A stretch of DNA of 64,000 bases. Source: Cynocephalus volans. Lineage: Eukaryota > Chordata > Mammalia > Dermoptera > Cynocephalidae. Position numbers and translations under genes: made by a program. The DNA lies in the NCBI RefSeq assembly GCF_027409185.1, contig NC_084462.1, positions 180,968,071-181,032,070 of the forward strand. Reading direction: 5' to 3'. The notes beneath the pieces are model-generated. The model was not told where the DNA came from, did not search any database, and saw nothing but the letters and a program-made list of their open reading frames with translations. Every line of letters starts with the position of its first letter. Positions within the stretch are counted from its first letter, which is position 1. Positions 12,311 to 23,000 of the stretch are shown here, piece after piece.

Positions 12311-13400
12311 TGAATTGCACCGTCTTCTCACAAACTAATTTTTTGAAGCCGTGAAGCACTTTGTATCATATTGAAGTTGTATCATCTGCCTGTTTCCAAA
12401 GCCTGGCAGAGCAGGGCCACCCAGCGCTCCCCCGTGTGAACTGTGCACCCAGTGCGACCCCGGAGCCAGCTCTCTCAGGCCCCACACCCTCACCGCCGCT
12501 GCTGGGTGGCCCTTGTGCCTGAAACTCCCATCTCAACAACTGTCTTGCCCCTTCCAGGCGGGGGTGGTCTCCAAAGGTGGGCATATGTGGCCTTTCCTGG
12601 CCAGAGCTTTAGGGGCCCTTATGCTGCCCTGGGGGTTCCTGAGAGCTGAGGTGTGCCCGGCAGGGCGCAGGGGCTGGCAGCCAGCCTGATGTGGGAGAGG
12701 GAAAGTGACGGCCGATGAGGGTGGGCCGCATCTGAAGGGGTCACCTCAGGACTGCTTCTTGTGGGCAGCTGGGGCTAAAGGGGCACATGGCAACCTTTGA
12801 GGCCCTGTCATTCTGCAATATTAAAAACAACTTCTAGAAGGGAAACTCCCGTGTCCCCTCTATAGCCATTCCCAGGGATTCCCAGATCACTCTTTAAGTG
12901 GAAGAAAAGTCCTGCTGGAAAATATTCATTGTTACAAGCTGAATGCTTTCTTTGGAGCTCATTAAATGCACCAGCCTCCCAGGGAAAGCTGGGGTGCAGG
13001 GGAGGGGGAGGAGGAAGAGGGTGGTGAAGGGACAGAGAAGAGGGGCTCCCTCCCCGCTCTCACCGAAGCTGTTGCAGCTGGAGAATCCACATCTGGAAAA
13101 GAACCAACACACACAAGTGCCTCTGTTGCCAGCCCTGTTATACGTGTCACGTCCTCTGAGCCTCGTTCTGCCAGGAGGACTGTCACCCATACATCACAGA
13201 AGAGGCATCTGAGCCACTGACCTGCCCAGGGTCCCACAGTTACCACATGGCACAGCCAGGACTCACACCCACAGACATGCTCCTTCCATGACCCCAGAGC
13301 ACCTTGTGCTCCAAAGAGCAATCTCCAAGCCATGGCTTGACTGACAACCTCTGGTTAGTAACCATTTAGTCATTCTGTAAACGGTTGATCAACTTCCCTA
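12311..13400. other. Intergenic with one candidate conserved AT-rich patch
   Basis: 12780-12975 is AT-rich and not repeat-like (GCAATATTAAAAACAACTTC, AAATATTCATTGTTACAAGC), unlike its GC-rich neighbours. A MIR-like remnant in reverse lies at about 13185-13265. No gene is supported. Confidence 0.45.
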
Positions 13401-13404
13401 TCCG

Positions 13405-13865
13405 GATGTGTTTCAATTAGGATATATTTGGCTGCTGTGACAAATAACAAAATAACACAGCATTAGACAAGACAGAAGGTTTTCCCTCCTCTCTCACAGC
13501 CTGAGCTTCGGCAGTCTAGGCTGATGTGGTGTGACCCAGGCTCTTTGCACCTCGATGTCCTGTGATCCTCAACACTCTTATAGTCAACGTGGCTGCTCCA
13601 GCGCCTGCCATCACATCTGTGATCTAACAGTGGAAACAGGGAGAAGAAGAAGGGAAGACACCTCTTGTCCCTCTAAGGGCAGGACGGGTCACTTCTTACA
13701 TGTCATCAACAAGGATTTGGTCAAATAGCTACAAATAGCAAGGGAGGCTGAGAATTTGAATGTTTAGATGAACAGCCACGTGTCCAGCTGGAATTCGGGG
13801 TTTCTTTTACTTTAGGGAAAAGAGGGGAATAGATGTTGGGGGCAGCTAGAAATCTCTGCCACTGG
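13405..13865. repeat. Old dispersed repeat, family unnamed (copy 2)
   Basis: It opens with GGCTGCTGTGACAAATAACA, passes GCGCCTGCCATCACATCTGTG, and closes with CAGCCACGTGTCCAGCTGGAATTC and a TAGAAATCTCTGCCAC phrase. Order and wording match the unnamed repeat at 3145-3445, in a more complete form. Confidence 0.5.
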
Positions 13866-15510
13866 GACACGATCTCTACCCCTTTCCCAAGACCATGTGA
13901 ACCAAGGTCATGGGGAAAAGGAAACTGCAGACTGTGGGGGGAGGGGAGAGGTGACCAAGCCCAGCCTTGAAGCGTCCTGAGCAGGGAGGGGGCTTTGAAA
14001 ACATAAATCCAGAAGACAGAGAGAAGGAGGTGAGATTGGAGGTGCAGAAACCCAAGACAAGGCAGCTACAAAGTCCCAAGACAGCGATAACAGGGCGTGG
14101 ACCAGAACAAAGCCAGGGAGCCCCTCCATCTGAATCGGGCAGTTAGGGGAGACTTCCTGGAAGAGGCAGCCCCAAAGCTGTGCCAGCCAAAGCTAGGGGG
14201 CTATTTAGAGCCAGGGAAGTGGGGGAGGAGAAAGGGCCTGCCCTGGAGGAGACCAGCAAGCAAAGAAGGGACCAGCCAAAGCCAGGCCATGCCCAGGGGC
14301 AAGCAGGTCCCACCCCTGCCTCAAGAAGTCCCCACCCCAACCAATCAGAGCATACCCCGGAGCAGGGGCTGTGCCTGGTACTACACCCACATCCCACCCA
14401 GTCCTCCCAGTGACCTCACAAGGTAGAGATCCTTGCCCCCAATTTCTGGAAGAAGAAACTGGAACCCAGAGAGGGTCGGTCTCTTCGGTGAGGCCACACA
14501 GCAAGGATTTGAGCAAAGCGGTCAGAACCAGAGTACCTGGCATGATTTGACCCTTCCTGGGGCTTGAGATGTCCCTCAGAAATGCCCTGACGTTACTGCC
14601 CTGGGCCCTGGAAGGCTTTTCATTCTGAACTGCTCTACCCACGACTTAGCCTTGTAAACATCCCTTACAAGGCAGGGATGGAATGACCCCATTGAACAGA
14701 GACACAAACTGAGGCTCAGAGAGGTGAAGTCACAGGCCCGGGTCACACAGCCAGTCAGCAGCCAGCAAGATTTGAATCCGGGTCTTTCCAACTCCATGTC
14801 CCAGTTCTCACCGATTCTCGCTGAGGCCTCTCTCCCTTCCCACCCTGCTCCACCCTCCACCCCCAGCCCTGTTTTCCTGGCTCCCTCTCAGGGAAGGGAA
14901 CAAGCTCTTAGTCTCTGTTTCCCTGGGAGAAATCCATTTTCAGAATCTGGAGGTGTTGAAATGTGTTCTTTTTTCCTCTCCAAAGAGCCCTTCTTGAGGA
15001 CAGAGGTACCCCCAGAATCCCTCCAAGGCCACCAGCAGCCTGGTCAGAGCAGGGTGCAGGCTCCCTGCAGAGCCAGACATGGCCCAGAAGCGGCCAGCGC
15101 CCGGCACAGGGTCTCAGGGAGGTGACTACTTCCAGGACAATGGGCAGCTGGGTCACTCTAACAGCCCAGAAGATGCCTTGGCTCTGGACCCACGACTGCC
15201 AGCCCTGACCTCGAGACCACCCCACACACTTGCCATCCCTCCCTGGCTGCTGACAGCAGCATTTATGGCTCCGAAGAGCAGGATGGTCACTGAGCCCACC
15301 TGGTAGAGGTGCCTAGGGTGGATTCCATGGTCTTCCCCAGACTGTCCCCCTCCTGGAGATAGCTCGTCCCGGTCACAGAAGTCTCTTGCTGTGAGAAGCC
15401 CAGGCATCACTGTGAGCACTTCTAACTCCCAAGGAGCCAGCCCTGGGGAGCACCCCTGGGGGTGCAGGGAGCCGCTCACTGAGTGAGCAGGTACAGGGGG
15501 CACGGGAGGG
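13866..15510. other. Intergenic with two MIR copies in reverse
   Basis: MIR (minus) is seen at about 14395-14530 (AGAAACTGGAACCCAGAGAGG, GCCACACAGCAAGGATTTGAG). A second copy lies at about 14640-14800 (ACAAACTGAGGCTCAGAGAGG, TCACACAGCCAGTCAGCAG). The remainder is GC-rich and unassigned. Confidence 0.6.
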
Positions 15511-15511
15511 G

Positions 15512-15668
15512 CACAAAGAGAGGAGGGGAAAGGGGGTAAGAGAAGGGAGGATGAGCTGGGGAGGGAGGGGGAAGGAAGAGGAAGAGGGAGGGGGAAGGGA
15601 GGAGAGAAGGTGGAGGGAGGGGGAGACAGAAGGAAAAGGGCGAAGGGAGAGAGAGATGGGGGAGGAGT
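15512..15668. repeat. Purine-rich (GGGA/GGA) tract
   Basis: About 155 bases are nearly all A and G on the plus strand, made of GGGAGG, GGAAG and GAGAGA words with only a few interruptions. It is a candidate triplex- or quadruplex-forming tract. Confidence 0.85.
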
Positions 15669-16935
15669 GACTGTCCCTCTTCCTGGCCCTCCCTCCACTG
15701 ACCCTGCCCCTTTCAGATCGTGCTCTACAATGGGGATCTGGCATCTCCCACGCCACCCTGATCTCGCCCTATCCTGGGGTTCCAGGTCCTTCTCTGAGGT
15801 TGCCCTCAGGCCTTCCAGGTCCCACCCCCAGCAGGGACCGATGGCAGGCCTGGCGTATTGGGTTCCCAGGGTTCCTAGAGCCCATGTCCCTGAATTGTGA
15901 ACTCATCAACTCCCACAGGCCTGGAAGGCCCATCAAAGTCAGCCTGTCCACAGCCCGCTCCCCAGGTCCGCCACAGCACCCCCAAACAGGGTTTTCAGCC
16001 TGTTTTAAGCCTTCAGGACAGGAGACAAGCAACTCAAAGAAGCAAGAGCTCTCTCCTCAGAGAGTCAGTTAGTTGAGATGTCCCCAGACATCTGTCAAGG
16101 GTCCAGGTGCTGGCCTTTGGGATTGCACAGACCCTACCTGTCTGGGAATGGTGCTCAGACCCTGGAGACTGTACCTTTTCTCCTTCATGGCACAGTGTCA
16201 CAAGGACTGTGACAGTGTCCTCCTCTCTCTGGTGAGCTCTCATGGGCTCCCCACAGATTCTAAAATCAGCAATGCTGTTTCCCTCCTTAGGGACCTTCCA
16301 TGCTTCCCACCTCCCACCAGGTCTCCATGAGAAAGCTCCTGGCCACCTTGAGATGGCTGGATTTTATCTCCAGGGAAACAGGATTCACTGGAGGACCACA
16401 GGTGACAGCACAGCAGGAGAGATTTTGTTTGAGAGGTGAGGGGGTTTGTCTCCAGAGACCAGGTCTGCACCTGTGAAAAGAGCACCAGATGCTGCTCCTC
16501 CTTAGCTCAGGACACAGAGCCCCACTACAAGGTGACCATGTGGTTACTCTGCCTGACCCCTTCCACCCTCTCTGTGAGTGGAAACCCACTGAATCTCCTG
16601 TGTTCCCAAACAAGTCACTCTGAAACTCCAGCAAAGTTATTTCACCACAGATCACAAAGCTGCCCCTAGGAAGCAAGTCCCTGCCGGCTTGGATTTCTTA
16701 CTTGGCCACAGAGGATGGAATTACAACCAGGCTCTACCTACACAGGTTTGCAAGGACAGCCACATAGTCATCTCTGGATTGCAAGCCCCATCTCCTCCTG
16801 GCCCCTCAGTTGGTGCTCTAGGAGCCTCACCCAGGCCAACATCTAAGCCTGCCTGGTATTCCAGCCCTCACCTCCCCCAGATAGGGACAGGGGCTGGTCT
16901 GGGTCTTCAGAGCAACTGAAGCACCATGGGTACCA
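15669..16935. other. Intergenic, nothing recognised
   Basis: Moderate-GC unique-looking DNA without recognisable gene or repeat. Short open frames on both strands overlap each other and resemble no family. Confidence 0.45.
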
Positions 16936-17845
16936 GATGGACGGATGGATGGAAGAATGGATGAATGGATGAGTGGATAGATGAATGGATGGATGAGTGG
17001 ATGGATAAATAGAGGGATGGATACATGGGTGGGTGGATGGGTGGGTGGGAGGATGGATGGATGGATGGGTGGAAGAATGGATGAGTGGGTGAGTGGATGG
17101 ATGGATGAATAGATGGGTGGGTGGGTGGATGGATGGATGGATGGGTGGGTTGATGGATGGATGAGTGGATGGATGGAAGGATGAGTGGATGGATGGATGG
17201 ATGGATGGATGGGTGGGTTGATGGATGGATGAGTGGATGGATGGAAGGATGAGTGGATGGATGGATGGATAGGTGGCTGGGTGGATGGATGGATGGGTGG
17301 ATGGATGGAAGGATGAGCGGATGGATGGATGGATGGATGGGTGGGTTGATGGATGGATGAGTGGATGGATGGAAGGATGAGTGGATGGATGGATGGATGG
17401 GTGGGTGGGTGGATGGATGGATGAGTGGATGGATGGAAGGATGAGTGGATGGGTGGAAGGATGGATGGGTGGCTGGGTGGATGGAAGGATGAGTGGATGG
17501 ATGGATGGATGGATGGATGGATGGGTTGATGGATGGATGACTGGATGGATGGAAGGATGAGTGGATGGATGGATGGATGTATGTATGGATGGATGGATGG
17601 ATGGATGGATGGATGGGTGGGTGGATGGATGGGTGGATGGATGGATGGGTGGATGGATGGGTGGATAGATGGATGGATGAATGGTTGGATGGATGGATGG
17701 ATGGGTGGGTATCTGGGTGGGTGGGCAGATGAATGGATGAATAGGTGAATGGGTGGATGAGTGGGTGAATGAATGGACAGGTGTGTGGGTGGAGGGATGG
17801 ATGGATGGTTGGATGGATAGATGGAGGGAGGGATGGATGGAGGGG
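16936..17845. repeat. GGAT-type tetranucleotide minisatellite with higher-order structure
   Basis: About 910 bases of ATGG/GGAT units carry variants GGGT, GAGT, GAAG, GGTT and ATAG. Variants recur in blocks: the phrase GGGTGGGTTGATGG starts at 17143, 17211 and 17339, spacings of 68 and 128 bases, so units of about 64-68 bases have been duplicated. On the minus strand all three frames stay open for 300 or more codons, because a 4-base unit reads as a 4-residue repeat rich in Pro, Ser, His and Ile. This is not coding. Confidence 0.95.
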
Positions 17846-18059
17846 ATAATACACCATTCAGCACCACCTCTTGGTTGGACTTTGGGTGCATACCCCCTCG
17901 AAGTGCCTCCATTCCATGGCTGTGCATAGGGCACAGAAATCCCTATCACAGGATTAACACATAAAAACACCCTTAGCTTAGTTCTTGGCACACAGCAGGG
18001 ACTTAATTATAGTTCTGAAGTATTCCTGCTCCTTCTCTCTACTAGGCAGAGTAGTCAAT
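17846..18059. other. Short unique spacer between minisatellite and provirus
   Basis: About 210 bases of unique-looking DNA ending in TCAAT just before the LTR start. Nothing is recognised in it. Confidence 0.4.
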
Positions 18060-20018
18060 TGTATTAGTCCATTTCTGTTGCTTATAACAAAACACCTGGA
18101 ACTGGGAGATTTATAAGAAAATGACAGATATAAATACCTTCATTTTATCCCCAAAGTCTTAATTTGTTTCAACTCAAAAGTCCAAAGTTCAAAGTCCCAT
18201 CTGTGAATTCAAAACAAGTTACCTACTTCCAAGATACAGTGGTGGGATAAGCACAGGGTACATATTCCCATTCAAAAAGAGAGAAATAGGCCAAAATAAA
18301 GTGGTAACAGGTCCCAAACAAGTCCTAAACCCAGGAGCGCAGGCACTAAACCTAAAAGCTGTCAAATCATGTACCTTGACTCCATGTTCAACATCCTCTG
18401 CTCACTGGTGTGAGGGTTGGGCCCCCAAGTCCTTAAGCAGCTCCGTTCCTATGGCTTTCCTGGTCTGAGGCCATGCCTCAGCTCTCACAGGCTGGCATTG
18501 TACACTGGTAGCTCCACAATTCTGTGGTCTCCATGGCTGTCCCACTTCCACAGCTCCACCGGGCATGGCGCTGATGGGGTTTCTCTTCTACAGCTTCGAC
18601 GAAATGTGGATTTCCTCTCGGCATCATTCTAGCAGACTCTATGCAGTGAATCTGCGCCTGCGACAGACCTCTTTCTGGGCCCCCAGGCTTTTCCATACAT
18701 CCTTCGAAGTTGAAGTGGAAGCTTCCAAGCCTTCACAGCTCTGGCATTCTGCGAGCTTGCAGACCAAACACTGCGTGGATGCTGCCAAGGCTTCCCGGCT
18801 TGTATCTTCCAAAGCTGCAGGTCCAGCCACACCTGGGGCCAATTTAGCCATGGCTGCAGCAGCCAAAGCAGCTGGGGTGCTGTTGGGAGGAGCATCGTCC
18901 CAAGGTGGCCCTAGGCAGTGAGCCCATGGAGGGCACCTCCCTGAGACTATTCTGTCTTCCTAGACCTCTGGGCCTGTAATGGAAGATGCAGCCTCCAAGA
19001 TCTCTCAAATGCCTTCAAGGTCTCTTTCCCTTCTCTTGATATTTCTTTTCTTCTGTACTCATCTTCTTAGCACAATTGCATTTTTCTTCTGAAAGCTTTC
19101 TGCCTCTCTACCACATGGCCAGGCTGCAAATTTGTCAAATCTTCATGCCCTGCTTCCCTTTTGAATTCTGCCATTATGTTATGACTTTGCCACCCTAACT
19201 CAGCACAGGCTGTCACAAGTAGCCATGCAGCTTCTTTAATGCTTTGCTGCTTAGAAATATCTTCTGCCAAATACTCTGGGTCAGCACCTTTATGTTCCAA
19301 ATTCCATAAAATTTGGGGGCATGAACAGACTGCTGTCAAGTTCCCTGCCAGTTCATAGCAAGGGTGATCTTTGCCCCAGTTTCCAATAAGTCCCTTCTCA
19401 TTTACATCTGAGACCTCGTTAGAATGGTCTTTACTGTCCACATTTCTATCAGCATTCTGGTTGCCACCAGTTAATCAGTCTCAAAGAAGTTCCAAACTTT
19501 CCTCAGCAGCATCTAGGCTTTTCCTAAACTGTGTATCCAAATTCTTCCAGCCTCTCTTCAACACCCAGTTCAAAGCCACTTCCACATTTTCAAGTATTTG
19601 TTATAAGCAACACCCTACACTCAGTCCCAGTTTTCTATGTTAGTCCATTTTTGTTGCTTGTAACAAAACACCTGAAACTGGGTGATTTATAAGAAAACAA
19701 AATTTATTGCTTACTGTTTTGGAGGCTAGGTAGTCCGAAGTACAAGGAACACATCTGATGGTGGCAACAGTGACCCAGGGGTCTCACATAGCAGAAAATG
19801 GCAGAGCAGAGAGAGAGAGGGACTCTCATGTGCTCTCCTTTTAAAGTCCTCAGAACCACACCCCTGACCACCAGTATTAATCCATTCACTATGGCATGGT
19901 CCTACAATCTAATCACCTCTTAAATGCCCCACCTTTCAATTATAGTAATAGGATTTCCCACCCTCTTTACACTGCCAAAGTAGGGACTAAGTTATTGGGG
20001 GACATTCAACCCAAGACA
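18060..20018 (-). mobile_element. MaLR (MST-like) provirus, one LTR largely deleted
   Basis: The left LTR begins TGTATTAGTCCATTTCTG but keeps only about 65 bases before passing into internal sequence. The internal part matches the provirus at 43.65-45.95 kb over its length (for example AAGTCTTAATTTG, CAGCTCCG, GGGCCTGTAATGGAAGATGC). The right LTR starts near 19637 (ATGTTAGTCC) and ends near 20018. MaLR internal regions are non-autonomous and encode no known enzyme, and here all frames are broken. Flanking 5-base duplications are not evident. Confidence 0.85.
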
Positions 20019-23000
20019 TCTACGCAGACATCACTCTGCTACTACAAAATAACTTAAAATCGATTTTCCATAGTCATCCTGGGGAACTGTATTTCCAGCA
20101 TGTTGAACTGATGAATTATAACAGGCTCCTGTCCCAAACAAAACCACCACCACCCCAAGAACAATCACCCCCAGGCAGGAAAGGGGGACAAGGCCCCAGT
20201 TCAAAGGAAGCCCCAACCCCAAACCGACTCCCGCCCCCCACCCCAGCCCTCTGCCTACAAAATTACCCAGGAGGCCAGCTCAGGGCTTCACACAGTGAGG
20301 TCACGAGAATCACAGAAATGGGCTCACATCCCACACCCAAACCCCCAAACCTGCACCCCTCCACCCTCTACCCCCCACCTCCACAGAGGGGGTCTGCAGA
20401 AGCTTCTAGAAAGGGAGAGGCAAATATTTGAGGCAGGGACAAGGCCTGCCCCCAACATTCCTCCCTCTCCCTTTCCTCTCCCTCTCTCCCTCTTTCTCTC
20501 TCTGAAGAGACTGAACCACAACCCTGGGCAGGCAATACCTTTACAAATTCCCGAGTCCAATCTCTATTGCAAAGGTGACGACACAGAGGACCAGAAAGGT
20601 GGAACGTATCCTATCACATGGCAGGGCAGTGGCCAAGCAGGAAACTGGGCTGTTCCCTGAAGGCTTTGTCCAGTGCATTGTGCCATTCAGGCCACGGAAC
20701 CAGGGGGCCTCCAAGAAGGGTGAAGCCCCTCCCTCTCTGTCCCTGAAGCTGTGGACAAAGCTCTGCCCGAGCAGAGAGAGAGAGGGACACGTACAGGGCA
20801 TGCTGAGGACCTCAGGCCCTACAGAAATATGACTTCTCAAGACAGGCCTGGGTCTGGTCCAGCTCGGGCACTGGCTCCTGTGCAACCACAGACCAAGCAC
20901 TGGACGGCAGCTGATGAGCATGCAACCACTGTCGGAAGCCTTAGGTTCAAGTCCTGGCTCAGTCCCTGGGGAAGATTACAAAGATGGCCCCGATTCACAT
21001 CTCCTGCACCCACACCCACTGCAAAGCAGCCTCACAGGGCTCTACACTCCAATGTGGGTGCTCATCCATGACTCCCCTGAGCCAGTGGGATGTGAGCAGA
21101 CAGCATAAGCAGACTCCGAAGGAGCTTGTGTATACAGGCTGCTTTCCTTTTGTGCCTCTGCCATTGCCATGAGATCAGGCCCGGGCAAACCTGCCAGAGG
21201 ATCAGAGATGCTGCAACAGAGCAGAGCCACTGCCATCCCAGCAGGGTCATCCTAGGTCAGCTCACAGCACCCCGACACCTGGGCACACCAGGGAGCCTGC
21301 CAAGGTCAACAGAGCCCCTAACGTGGACCAGCTGAACCCCACAGCATGTGAGAAACAGCACTATTGCTCTGTGGTTACTGGTTACCCAGCACTGCTGTGG
21401 CAAAGATGACTGAGAGTAACACCACCTGCTCTGAGATGTGCCAGAACAACCCCTCAGCAACTGAGCCTCAGAGGGGCAGAGGCCTTGTTCAAGGTCATGC
21501 TGGGACTCGGGCCAAATCCAGACGACTCCTGGGACCTGCCCCACCATGTGCTGGCCTGGAAGACACACGTGAGTCAGTCCTGGCCCTGCCACCAGGGAGC
21601 CCGTGGTCTTGTGAGGGGGACACAGATAGGCAGAATACTCTGATTGATCTGGGGAAGGGCGTGGGTATTTCCAAACATGGGGAGGAAGTGGTAGTCACGC
21701 CAGGCATTGAAGGATGAGATCGTTTTCTGTATCTAGACAGTAAGAAGCAGAAACGGCGGCCTTCGTGGTGGAGGGACCAGCACGTCCACTCTGACACGTA
21801 GCTACCACTCCTGCTAGGGCAGGTGCACGTCACCCCTTGCAGAGCAAGACTGCTGCCCCCACCCTTCATCAGATCCATTAGGGGCTGGTGAAGGAAAAGC
21901 AATGAGACACGCAGAGTGGCCTCTGTGTGAGCCCCCATGTGCCTTGTCACAGCCACCATCTTCTAAGCCCCAGCACAGCTCAAGGGCCTGGGAAATACCA
22001 CTCTGAAAGAGTTTGCACTAAAACAACTGCCAGAGAACTTTAGGCTCTGCGTCTGCCAGCTACAATAGCTTTGAACCTGTGGCCCAGGTATGGAGGTTGT
22101 CACAGACTCAGGCCCTCAGCCTCTGTCATGTCTCTAACCCCTTGGCTGTTTCCCTTCCGGTCACCTGCAGCCATCTTTCCCCACCCCCACACTATGAAAT
22201 TCCCAAAGCACAGTACACAAGGCCGTTATGATTCCCAGGATGGGAGGGTCACACCTCTGGCTCACCAATCCTGAACCTTTTCTACTGAGACCCACAGGCA
22301 CCTCCAACTCAGTGTGTCCCCAAAGAACTCAGCAACCTCCCCACAAACCTCCTCTTCTCCAGGGCTCCCTCCCCAGCCTCACTCATCACACGGGCCCCTT
22401 CTGCCCCCAGAGTACCCTGATGAAACACCTCCTGCCAGCTAGTGAGTGAGAGTTCTGGAGTCAGACATTGGCTGCGCATCCTTAGGCAGACCACTTCACT
22501 CTTCTGAGCCTGTTTTGTCATCTGTCAAAACGGGCATAATAAAAGTCCCTATTCCATTAAAAGGTAGACTTTTGTGGCACACGTGATAACTGCTCAAGAA
22601 AGGGTGGCTGCTGTTCTTATCGCTGTCCTCGCAGTTAGCATGGCGTGCACGTGTGTGTCTGCTAGCACCTCCCCCTCCCCGCCTCCCTATCTGGAAGGAT
22701 CTGCTCCGTTCATGTGAGTTGAGAGCCCTCTCTTCCAGAGATGGGCACAAGACCCAGATTAGACCCCCCACACACACACAGGTTCCCACCAGATTTCTGC
22801 CATGGGAAATTATGTTCTCTCCTCTGGGTGTGTCTGGGACATGTGTTGCAAGGACCCCCATGAGCCAAAGCATCTGGGGCCATCTTCCCCACATGTGAGG
22901 AGAGATCCATCTAGAATGGAGCTGATGCAGAAGACATGAGCTGAGAGCCAGGAGAGGCAGGGCCTTGGCAGCACCCGTTGGGCACCTAGATGCAGCCATG

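Noticed and set aside
16827..17991. Three overlapping minus-strand frames of 316-382 codons rich in His, Pro, Ser, Ile and Thr
   Set aside because: All three frames being open at once is the arithmetic result of a 4-base repeat lacking a stop, not selection for a protein.
18565..18921. Open frame inside the MaLR provirus
   Set aside because: MaLR internal regions are not known to encode proteins, and the second copy at 44.3-44.9 kb does not keep the frame.
22435..22580. Possible tRNA-like gene from A/B-box-like words
   Set aside because: The words belong to a MIR element, which derives from a tRNA. No cloverleaf can be drawn.
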